From Porphyromonadaceae bacterium (lineage in GTDB: Bacteria; Bacteroidota; Bacteroidia; Bacteroidales; Paludibacteraceae), in the NCBI GenBank assembly GCA_905372135.1, contig CAJPNS010000007.1, positions 1 through 34,940 of the forward strand: DNA of 34,940 bases, given 5' to 3'. Made by a program: the position numbers and the translations under genes. The notes below the pieces were generated by a model. That model was not told where the DNA came from. It saw nothing but the letters and a program-made list of their open reading frames with translations, and did not search any database. Below, piece by piece: positions 1 through 9,000 of this stretch (the stretch's first letter is position 1; the number at the start of each line of letters is the position of its first letter).

Positions 1-160
1 TCCGTTCTTCGGTGGAAATTTATAACAACAAACGTCCGCATTGGGCTTTGAATTTACTTACCCCCGAACAGGTACATGCATCAAAAGTGGCATAAAGCAT
101 GAAAAAACAAATAACAAGATAATAACAAAAATAACTGTCAACCTTTCTCAGGACAGGACA
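1..160 (+). mobile_element. Right end of an IS3-family insertion sequence
   Basis: The window starts inside an insertion sequence. Bases 3-95 encode the C-terminal end of a DDE transposase, followed by about 65 non-coding bases to position 160. The last bases, read on the minus strand from 160, begin TGTCCTGTCCTGAGAAAGG and continue with TTGACAG; this looks like the terminal inverted repeat of IS3-family elements, whose ends are TG...CA. Position 161 is exactly where similarity to the downstream paralog (from 964) begins, which fixes the element's edge independently. The left end and the target duplication lie outside the window; the first three flanking bases are GAC. Confidence 0.8.
3..95 (+). 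CDS. IS3-family transposase (OrfB, integrase core), C-terminal fragment
   Basis: This is the last 30 codons of a transposase whose start lies upstream of the window; it ends with TAA at 93-95. The reading frame gives VEIYNNKRPHWALNLLTPEQ followed by VHASKVA. This is the hallmark tail of IS3-family OrfB proteins: a Y-N-x-x-R-P-H motif, then a TPxQV motif at the end of the rve integrase core. OrfB, normally made as an OrfAB fusion by frameshifting, carries out cut and strand transfer of the element. The DDE catalytic residues are not in the window, so activity cannot be judged. Any outward read-through would enter the truncated gene that follows. Confidence 0.85.
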   Translation, partial: RSSVEIYNNKRPHWALNLLTPEQVHASKVA

Positions 161-568
161 GACAGCATCGAAATCTCGTGTGGCTTTTTTCGTGACAGCA
201 TACATGAAATTATGTCTTTAGATATTATCCTTTCTGCCGATCATGCTAAGATCGTTTATAATGGGCGCCATAACGTGACTTCTGTCAATATAGACGGTTT
301 AGATTATAGAAAACGACTTATATCTTATATATCGATGTTTTATATAGATAAAACCAAGAATATATATGAGTTAAGAAGAAAAAGTAATATGGTTTGTGCA
401 ATGGAATTCCCCGCTATAGTGTTGAGTAAATATAAAAAGAGTAGAAAAAAAATGATTAGGAGGGTGACAATGGGTGAATTTGGCTACGACATTGTATCTT
501 ATCCTGAGTTTGAAGAATTTTATCGCTTTTTAGTGTCATTGGCAGATAGATATTTGTTGCCCCAATAA
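161..568 (+). pseudogene. 5'-truncated copy of a secreted hypothetical protein, cut by the IS
   Basis: The remaining 135 codons match residues 41-175 of the intact paralog at 844-1377 without a gap (constant offset 803 bases), with roughly four fifths of residues identical by eye. The first 40 residues, including the signal peptide, are missing and replaced by insertion-sequence DNA ending at 160. The open frame extends back to a TTG at 41, but that part lies in insertion-sequence DNA in a frame different from the transposase, and it contains no ATG. The first in-frame ATG (at 212) is well inside the conserved part. The last two codons also differ: this copy stops at TAA where the paralog reads CAA TAT TAG. 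I call it an inactivated gene copy. A cytoplasmic chimeric product cannot be excluded. Confidence 0.75.
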
Positions 569-625
569 TATTAGCCAGGTTAAATTGATTGTGATTATAA
601 AAATGATTTTTGTTGCCTTTAGTGT

Positions 626-718
626 ATGCTTACGAAAAGATTGGTTTTGTTTTTAATATTGATTTTGATGTGCTTCTACCCACCCTCAGATTATATGGGA
701 ATAAGAGAGTTCGTTTAG
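626..718 (+). CDS. Possible 30-residue signal-peptide-like ORF, copy 1
   Basis: This short ATG frame encodes MLTKRLVLFLILILMCFYPP and ten more residues: a basic start, a hydrophobic stretch and a lipobox-like cysteine (LMC). The same frame recurs 803 bases downstream (1429-1521). The overlapping frame 610-831 (TTG start, 73 codons) competes with it: most base differences between the two copies are synonymous or conservative in that other frame and amino-acid changing in this one. The stretch may therefore be a decayed remnant of a longer gene rather than a real small gene. No clear ribosome binding site is present. Confidence 0.2.
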   Translation: MLTKRLVLFLILILMCFYPPSDYMGIREFV

Positions 719-843
719 ATACGATTGCAGGAATCAAAATTTATACCTACTTAACTAGCGTTGAACCAATTGATATTTATTTTAGGGTCAGAATAACTTG
801 TAAAGACAACCTATGCTTAACTAACATTTAATCTGCATTTATT

Positions 844-1377
844 ATGAAGGTCGAAATAAAGAAACTATTGCTTATAGGTATATATGTATGTGTATCAATA
901 CATTTACACGGACAGCAGGATGATGACGAGTATGTTAGGAGTTTTTTTTTGAAAAATAAAATTGACAGTATCGAAATCTCGTGTGGCTTTTTTCGTGACA
1001 GCAAACATGAAACTATGTTTTTCGATATTATCCTTTCTGCCGATTACACTAAGATCGTTGATAATGGGCACGATAACGTGACTTCTGTCAATATAGACGA
1101 TTTAGACTATAGGAAACGACTTATATCTTATATATCGATGTTTTATATAAATAAAACCAAGAATATATATGAATTAAGAAGAAAACGTAATATTATTTAT
1201 GCAATGGAATACCCTTCTATAGTGTTGAGTAAATATAAAAAGGGTAGGAGAAAAATGATTAGGTGGGTGACAATGGGTGAATTTAGCTACGACATTGAAT
1301 TTAATCCTGAGTTTGAAGAATTTTATCGCTTTTTAGTGTCATTGGCAGATAGATATTTATTGCCCCAACAATATTAG
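844..1377 (+). CDS. Secreted hypothetical protein (intact paralog)
   Basis: The product has 177 residues. Residues 1-24 form a Sec signal peptide (basic MKVEIKK, hydrophobic core, HLHGQ cleavage region). The mature part has a charged segment, then the region shared with the truncated copy at 161-568 (IDSIEISCGFFRD onward), and ends with an aromatic/acidic tail, PEFEEFYRFLVSLADRYLLP. I recognise no family. The gene and about 180 bases downstream are tandemly duplicated. Retention of the frame with mostly conservative differences suggests that at least this copy has been under selection. Its base composition is AT-rich, like the rest of the first 3 kb and unlike the housekeeping genes further on. 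It is probably periplasmic or exported; the function is unknown. Confidence 0.7.
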   Translation: MKVEIKKLLLIGIYVCVSIHLHGQQDDDEYVRSFFLKNKIDSIEISCGFFRDSKHETMFFDIILSADYTKIVDNGHDNVTSVNIDDLDYRKRLISYISMFYINKTKNIYELRRKRNIIYAMEYPSIVLSKYKKGRRKMIRWVTMGEFSYDIEFNPEFEEFYRFLVSLADRYLLPQQY

Positions 1378-1428
1378 TTGGGTTAAATTGATTGTGATTA
1401 TAAAAATGATTTTTGTTACCTTTAGTGT

Positions 1429-1521
1429 ATGCATTCGAAAAGATTGGTTTTGTTTTTAATATTGATTTTGATGTGCTTCTACCCACTCTCAGATTATATG
1501 GGAATAAGAGAATTCGTTTAG
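1429..1521 (+). CDS. Possible 30-residue signal-peptide-like ORF, copy 2
   Basis: This is the counterpart of the frame at 626-718, encoding MHSKRLVLFLILILMCFYPL and ten more residues, and it stops at the same TAG. In this copy the competing frame ends soon after, at a TAA about 30 bases further on. Whether either frame is translated is unclear; see the copy-1 entry for the codon-change argument. Confidence 0.2.
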   Translation: MHSKRLVLFLILILMCFYPLSDYMGIREFV

Positions 1522-1599
1522 ATACAATTGCAGGAGTAGGAATTTATATCTAATTTCGCTCAAAAAATCAGACAACATCGCTTAAAGTCATATTGAACC

Positions 1600-1998
1600 A
1601 TGAAAACGATAACAAAACAAGCAATAGCACTTATATCCTTGCTGTTTTTAAACTGTTCTGCATTAAAGCATTCCGGCGATAAGAGTGAGTTTGTACAACT
1701 ATCGGTTATTGACATAAGGGAAAATCGGTCTTCCTATGTGTTGGAGACTCTGAAGATTTCGTTTGACACAGCAATTTTGGTTATACCTAAAAGTGATTTT
1801 ATTAAATCAAATAGTGTGATCGTGAAAAATAAAACTTTTACGTTTGAAGTTGTCAGGATAAGATATAAAGTACCACATATGGAGCAATTATCAGAGGCAC
1901 AGCCCCCCTTAATTGTTTTTGAAACCGATACAATATACAAATGTAAGAATATCAATTCTTGCCCTGATGTTTATCTGTTCAAAGCATTAAGAAACTAA
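1600..1998 (+). CDS. Hypothetical lipoprotein
   Basis: The product has 132 residues. The N-terminus MKTITKQAIALISLLFLNCS is a lipoprotein signal with a lipobox-like LNC and cysteine at residue 19, so the protein is probably anchored to a membrane by lipidation. The mature part is mixed alpha/beta, with a CPDVYLF motif near the end that could form a disulfide with the preceding cysteine. I recognise no domain. It lies in the AT-rich accessory segment with other exported hypothetical proteins on the same strand, but the gaps (over 70 bases before, about 150 after) do not argue for an operon. Confidence 0.6.
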   Translation: MKTITKQAIALISLLFLNCSALKHSGDKSEFVQLSVIDIRENRSSYVLETLKISFDTAILVIPKSDFIKSNSVIVKNKTFTFEVVRIRYKVPHMEQLSEAQPPLIVFETDTIYKCKNINSCPDVYLFKALRN

Positions 1999-2149
1999 AT
2001 AGTACCATTATTGTATGCGAGTTTTATAGATAACTTGGTTAAGTTTTACTCCCTCATATATTTTTTCTGTCTTCATTACGTGTGTACCTATAATATTCCA
2101 CACGAACGCTTATCCACCAACAACCTGAATAACACTAATATACAAAAGA

Positions 2150-2761
2150 ATGAAGAATAAATCAAAAACTACTATCATCGTATTGTTATTGTTTTTAGGC
2201 AACTTACATGTCTCAGGACAGGTTGATACTATAAGTTATAAATTTATATACGAACGACTATACAATACCCGTGGAGACAGCAACAACATAGACACATTAA
2301 AAAAACTATCTTGCATATCGGATAGCGTCATGAAATGTATAAATAGATTTTTTATAAAACCGAATGTTTATACAGAGAGTCCGGGAGTGTTTTTGTATGG
2401 ACAGCCATATTTATTTAAAAAAGCAGGTGCAAAATGGTATATCAAAACAATTGACAAATGGCATTTGTTTTATGCTCCAAACAAAGAAATTTCACCAATA
2501 GTACCATTTCAAAGAGATAAAGAAATATGGAACTTTAGGTTTAGATTTATAAAATACGATACCGTTTGTGGATATAAATGTATGCTGTTTAAAGCAGAGC
2601 CTATCACAAAATTGAAAGATAATTTGGTTTGGGGAATAAAGATAAGCTCTCATATAAATCAACATTATTGGTTTAATCCACAATTGGGAATTATAAAAGT
2701 CGGTAACTATTCTGTAGCTATTAGAAGTGATATTCTGCCAATAAATAAAACTGATAAGTAG
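2150..2761 (+). CDS. Secreted hypothetical protein
   Basis: The product has 203 residues. Residues 1-24 form a Sec signal peptide (MKNKSKTTIIVLLLFLGNLHVSGQ, basic start then hydrophobic core). The mature region is rich in aromatic residues and Lys, with a motif DTVCGYKCMLFKAEP near residue 140 (two cysteines three apart) and a C-terminal run HYWFNPQLGIIKVGNYSVAI. That part recalls Bacteroidetes GLPGLI-type periplasmic proteins, in which a tracking or crosslinking residue pattern precedes a statement of current state, but I cannot confirm membership. It is the last plus-strand gene before the convergent giant surface protein. Confidence 0.6.
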   Translation: MKNKSKTTIIVLLLFLGNLHVSGQVDTISYKFIYERLYNTRGDSNNIDTLKKLSCISDSVMKCINRFFIKPNVYTESPGVFLYGQPYLFKKAGAKWYIKTIDKWHLFYAPNKEISPIVPFQRDKEIWNFRFRFIKYDTVCGYKCMLFKAEPITKLKDNLVWGIKISSHINQHYWFNPQLGIIKVGNYSVAIRSDILPINKTDK

Positions 2762-2949
2762 AACCTGTTTTTTTATTAATCTACTGTTTATCAACACACT
2801 CATCTTGTTTGTTCTATAAAAACGCCATATTTATTGGTGCTTAGTAACTTGTTTATGTGAGAGAAATACTACCTCACCGAGTGGCTCTAACAACCCAATA
2901 ATATTGTTTTTTAGTTCGTACCCCCCCACCGACATCCAATACCTAATAC
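2762..2949. other. Gene-free gap between convergent genes
   Basis: This AT-rich spacer has a run of seven C at about 2921-2927. I see no coding frame, RNA gene or strong hairpin here other than the terminator that follows. Confidence 0.5.
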
Positions 2950-2981
2950 AAAAAATAAGGCTGCCCTATACTGAGCAGCCT
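2950..2981 (-). terminator. Rho-independent terminator of the giant surface protein gene
   Basis: Read on the minus strand, the arm AGGCTGC (2981-2975) pairs with GCAGCCT (2964-2958) across a 10-base loop, followed by a T-rich run (TATTTTTT). It lies 34 bases past the stop codon of the gene ending at 3015. Confidence 0.8.
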
Positions 2982-3014
2982 CACTTTTAATATACAATGA
3001 AAACTTGTTTTTCT

Positions 3015-6000
3015 TTACTTCACTACAATCTTTCCGTGGATGATTTCGCCTCGTCCCGTAGTGATACGTACGATATAGATACCTCGTGCTTCGAAGCCAC
3101 CTATTTCGGCAGGTATCTGCGTCGGACGTACTTCGTTTATCACTTCGCCGGCGGAGGTGATTACTTCCACTTTGAGTCCTGCGAGTTCTTCGTCGGTGAA
3201 TTCACCGCGTATTGTCAGCTTGTCGCCTGCATTTATCGGGTTCGGCACGAACGCTATATTCTTACCCGCTACTACCGATAGGTCGGTGCAAGGTCCATCT
3301 ATGTGAACGATATAGACTACATTGCTATCGCATTGATGTATGGTCTTTCCTTCACGTTTGGCTTCCCACGTACCATTCGGGTAATTGCGGTAGAAGAGCT
3401 TGCCGTTTATTGTCAGCGGTAAGTCGCAGTTGTTTACATTCGTATCCACTAAGGTATTATACTTCGGATAAACCAGTAGCTTCAAGGTTATGGTGCTATC
3501 GCACAAGTTCGATGCTATGGTATAATGGTTATAATTATATACCGAATCGGCGAGCAGGTTGTAGGTCACTATCGGTGCTCCGTAGAAATGTACCGTATCG
3601 CCCTGGCAGACACTTCTGTCAATACTATTTGTAGCTCCCGGCATTATATACAAGTTAAGCTTCAAATTCGATACTTGTCCCGTTACGGGGTCTTTATACA
3701 CTTTACGGAATACGTTAAGACCTATATTTTGCACCTCTTCCGAAGTGAGATCGAAATGGTGTTCGTTGTATTCTGCTCCTTGACATGCCGTATCGGAGAA
3801 CTCTTCGGTATGCACCGTACTGAATACGAAGTTATCCACTGCTGCTGGTGGTTGGTCGCCTCCACTACCGTCGTTTTTCCAGAAGAATGTCAGGTAATAA
3901 TCACCGTCTTCGGGCACTACCAGACCGGAGGAGTCTATCGTATTCCATTCGGTTTTATCGCATAGAGCGCTATCGGGTTTTGTATTCAGGTCTATCCAGT
4001 CGGTAGGTGTGTTCTTTATCATTTTTATACTGCTTACCTTATCTCCTGCGATACTTGTCTTTGAAATATCGTCGCTCGTCGGTATAACGAAGGCTCGCAT
4101 ATAGTCGTAACTTTTTTCACCTTTTGATTTCCAGCTGAACGAATATGCATACGCTTCACCTCTATAGAGTGTTACTTTACGATATGCATAAGACCACGAA
4201 GTACTATTTGTGGCATAAATATTAGTCGATCCCGTTGGGTCTTTGGAGATATACAATCCCTTGCTGCCATTTTGTTTTTCGGCTTCGCCTATCTTCCATT
4301 TATTTTCACCCGTGCTACTTACGAACTTCCACATTTTATTGTCGGCTATGTCTTCGAACGTAGCATTGATAGGCAAGCTATCTGTGCTGTTTATTGCAAG
4401 GAATGTTACCGACTTTTCGTCAGATTTTATTGTTCCCGACGGGTTGCAAACGCTGTTTATTATAAACTCATACTTATTCACCGGTGTAAGGCCAGTGTAT
4501 AGCATTGAGTCGCTTGTTACGTCGCGTTCGTCTACCATCACTATATTCATGGGGTCGGTAACATCTTTCAAAATAACATGATATTTCAAGGCATTGCCTT
4601 TCCACTTGAATTTGGCTGTCGTAGGCGTAGTATGCGATATCAGTTTACGTGGTCTCGAGCAGAGTACACTGTCGAGCGACACGTTGTCTATTGCTATCGG
4701 TGGGTTTTCGGTCGTATAAGTATTATTTTTCCAGAAGAACGTCAGATAGTATACGCCATCGGCAGGTACCACAAAATTTCTCGATACCGTATCCCAAGTT
4801 ATTTCACCCGACAATAGGTTGTCTACCGAGTCGTTTTTGCCGAGATCTATCCATCCCGAAGGCAATGCGTTATGCGCATCTGCCATACCATTGTCGGAAC
4901 CTTCCATTATCGCATTCTTATAATTTTCGGGAACCAGACATACCCTGCCCAAGTCGTAATTGGTTTGTCCTTTACCCTTCCAGTTGAATTTGAGTTTATA
5001 CTCCGATGCTTCTTTGAACACAAACGGTCTGAAGGCATACAGATACGAAGATTTTGTGCCCACATACGAATTGGTTGCTCCTTCGTCTTTCGATACATAC
5101 ATCGACTTAGAGCCGCTGTGTTTGGTATCCGTTCCGAATGCCCAACTATTATCTGTTCCGCTATTGCCGGTTATTACCCAAGACAAGTTGTCGTTATCAT
5201 TTTCGAAACCTGTGTTAATTGGCAGATTACCCGTCACGAAGTCTGTCGAGAAAATATACTTTCTCCACATCGACTTATGAGTATTTCCCGCCACCACACA
5301 CGTCGAACGCACGTATACGGCATATCGTCTATTGGGTGTCAGTCCTGTAATGTTGTACGACACTCCTGCCTGAGCCATCGACTGTACCAAAGGAGTCGAT
5401 GTATTCGGGTCGATAGCATTCGAATTGAGATATACTCGTACGTCGTAGCTATCTGCGAGTCCCGTCCACGATACGGTAGCGGAGGTCGTAGTGATATTAC
5501 TTGCTGTAATATTCTGCACTTGCGGACACACCTCTTCGAAGAAATTGACGTTGTCTATTGCTGCAGGCGGTTGCGTACCTGCACTGGTATTGTTTTTCCA
5601 GAAAAATGCCAAGAAGTATTTGCCCGTATTACTTACGCTTATTATCGTATCGAGGTTTTTCCACGTATTATTTCCGCTAAGAGGTCCGGTACAAGATATC
5701 CAGTCTTCGGGTGCTACGTTATTACCGTCTTGCATTCCATACGGATTGCCTATCGAGATACGAGTATCTTTAGCAGGGATAAGGAATACGTTGAGTACGT
5801 CGTAATTAGTTTGTCCATTGCACTTCCAATCGAATGCCAAGTGATAGTCTTTGCCACCCGTCAGGTTCACATAACGTGTAGCGTACGAATAAGATGTTTT
5901 TTGTAAGTTGTAATTATAGCTCGTTCCGTCATTCGATATGTAGAGCGATTTGGTGCCTGCTCCGTTGTTCGTTGCAGTGCCTCTCACCCACTTATTAGCT

Positions 6001-9000
6001 GTCTGATGGCTCGAGAATATTCTCCAATTGATAGTATCGGGAGAGTCTTCAAAGTTGCTCACAATTGCTGGTGGTATATTTTCTGCAGGTATATTGAGCA
6101 AAGTACGAGTTTCTGCCCTTTCCCATTTCGATTCTACGGTAGAGCTACCACTCTGGCAAGTGCTCTTTATAAATATCGTATAGTCGGTATTTGGGGCTAG
6201 TCCGTTGAAGACTACAGCATTGCTCGTAACTGTCTGCGAATGCAATATAGTATCAGTCGGTTGAGGTTTATTGATTAAGCCCTTGTATATTTTTACGTCA
6301 TACGACGTAGCCGAGCCTGTCCAAGTAGCATTTACCGACGAATGTGTGTTGTTGAATTTTATATCTCTCACCACTTTGCAAGTCAACATTTGGCACGATG
6401 TGAGCAAGCTGAATTTATGTTCTTCCAAAGTATCTTTATTGGTAGTAGTACTAAATACGTTGGTACCGTTGATATAAACTTCGAACGATATATCCTTCGT
6501 ATGAGTCTTCTTGGAGAACGAAAATTCGTAGTCGTCGGGGCATAGCCTTACCGTTGTCGTATCTGCAAACGAATTAGGCGTATTGCTGGCATACGTTATC
6601 TTCTCTATTATTTTTTCACCTTGCTTTATATAAAGTTTCGACGAAGTCCCCCAGCTTACCCCCGTACTGCTTTTTTTCACTACCTTAAGTTGGCACTTCT
6701 GGTTCTGCGAGCAGTCTGTCTTGAAAGTATGATTGTTGTACGGTAACCATGCGCTAAACGTATTGTTGTCACACACTTTACGGATGTAATAGTAATATGT
6801 AGTACCCGGAGTAAGATTATTTACCGTCTTGCTATTGCCTTGTACATTTTGATTATAGGCTACCTGCGATGGCGTTAATGTCGCCAACTCATTCATATTG
6901 CCACTAATATTTTTGGTCGTAATCACCAAATTCCACGTCTGATCTATAACATAAGGCGACTTCCATTTTATATCTACCTTATCGTTGGTAACTCCACTGT
7001 GTTTCAGTGAATCGGGTCTCATACACATATCTGCCTCAGTAACTTTTACGGAGTCGATACCTATCGAACCTGTACCATTGAGGTCGCCTTGAGCCATAAA
7101 TGCAAGATATTTTCCGGCAGCAGGGATACCTGTCAGCACCATAGAATAGTCTGTACCTTGTGGGCTTGCAAAGAACGTACCCAGTGACGCAGCCATAGCA
7201 GGGTCGCTATTGCTGCTCGACACCATAAGAGCTACACTCCTATCGGCAGCTCCGATAAGTCTGAACTTCACTTGCAGCTTTTCAGCAGGCTTATTGAATT
7301 CGGGCAAGAATGCAAATACCTTAGTATTCTCCTTGTCTTCTTCGTAGTAGGAACTCATTTCTATGTATTTATTTGTAGTCAAAGCTCCCGGAACATTAGA
7401 TATTATAGGATCGTATTTACCTAGATTATCGTCATCTTCGACTTTTACCAGTGATGTCCAGCAAGGAGGCAGTATTCCGCTCGGTAGGATATCGAAATTA
7501 TTATTGTATGGCAAAGCTATCGGGTCGCACGTTGTGGCGAAAACAATCGGAACTACATTGAACAGCGAGTGGTTGTCGCCTCCGCAGTTGGCTCTTACAT
7601 ACACATAATATGTCGTACCGGGCGAAAAACTTCCTGCTGCATTCAAAAACGTATCGACAATACAAGTGTCGTTGATAGTAGTGGCTGTCTGATATTCAGG
7701 GTTTATGGGAGTAGTAGATACTTTCACATCGTAACTCTTAGCTCCCTTAGTCGACTTCCAATAAATATATGCTCCGTTTTTCGATATATTTTTCACACCT
7801 ATACCGCTTACCATAGAACAATCGCGAATATCGTAAAACTCTATTTCATCTACAGCTGCAGGTGGTTGTTCGCCTCCGGAATAATCATTTACCCATCTGA
7901 ATGTCAAATAATATATTCCCGAGTTAGGCGATATGAACGTAGTATCTCTAAGTTGCCAACTATCTGTTCCTGCCAAGTATCGAGAGCCATTAAGGTCTAT
8001 CCAATCCGACGAAGGAGATATCGAAGCATTCGCTAAACCACCTTTATATTTTTGGGGTACCAGATATGCTCTCATATAGTCGTAATAATAATTACCGCTT
8101 TTGTCGCCTTTTCCTTTCCATTTGAACGACAACTTATACTTATTGCCATTTACGAGTCTGAAACTTCTATATGTATACGATTCAGATTTGGTACCATAAG
8201 AGGTAGAATAATAATACCTCTTTGTAGTCGTATTATCTGTAATATATAGAGCGTGTTCGCCTCGAGAAACTGCCTGCGGATCGGAGCCGATAGTCCACTT
8301 ATTGACTGAGGTTGGGGTCGATCCTATTTTCCAGTTGGTATTATCCGAACTTACCTCGAAACTGGTAGTGAACGGGAATGGCGTAACAGGCAGATAAGTA
8401 TACGTCTTCGTATCTTCACCCGGGCTACATTTCGTTTTTATCTTGAAATAGTAAGGTTGTTCGGAAGCAACATTTATTCCCTGTGCATGGAACTCAGGAG
8501 TAGTCACAGTTACGGGAGCAGATAGGCTTCCGATATTTGTACCCCACGATACTTCCCACGAAGTAGCATTTGCTCCTTTTGCCCACTTAACAATAGCTGT
8601 AGTACCATTAAGGTCTACGTCGATATCGAACGGAGCAGCGCATTCTACCATCTTGATAGACAGACTATCGACTGCAGCAGCTCCAGTGATAGTACCGCTT
8701 GTAGAATTGTTTTTCCAGAAGAATATCACCTTATAACGTCCGCTATTTTTCACAGCAAAAGTACCTACAAAATCTTTCCATTTATTGGTATTTTGATTGT
8801 CGAAGACATAGTCTCTGTTATTTAAATTGTCGTTTACTACTCTTATCCATTGTTGTGGAGGAGTATTGTTGTCTTGAGTCATTCCGTTGGGGTTTCCTGC
8901 TTCTATCACTTTTTCGTGAATATCGTCGGAGACAACAAATACATTCATTACGTCTTTTTTATCTTCACCGAACGATTTGTATTTGAATGTTATGCCATAC

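Larger units (their letters stand above)
161..755 (+). repeat. Tandem duplication, unit 1 (partner about 964-1555)
   Basis: Bases 161 to about 755 align without indels to 964 to about 1555. The unit holds the secreted-protein gene body plus the short downstream frame, and similarity fades shortly after the motif ATTGCAGGA in both copies. The 5' edge of unit 1 is the insertion-sequence boundary, so the original duplication was probably longer at that side. Confidence 0.75.

Noticed and set aside
41..568. A 175-residue intact gene starting with TTG at 41
   Set aside because: Bases 41-160 belong to the insertion sequence in another frame from its transposase. No ATG is present before the conserved part, and the paralog shows a different, signal-peptide-bearing N-terminus.
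4872..5906. 344-residue plus-strand frame inside the giant gene
   Set aside because: It is antisense to a continuous 2916-codon gene with clear domains. Its composition (Arg, Ile, Tyr and Cys rich) is that of a shadow frame. The other plus-strand frames between 3015 and 11765 were rejected for the same reason.
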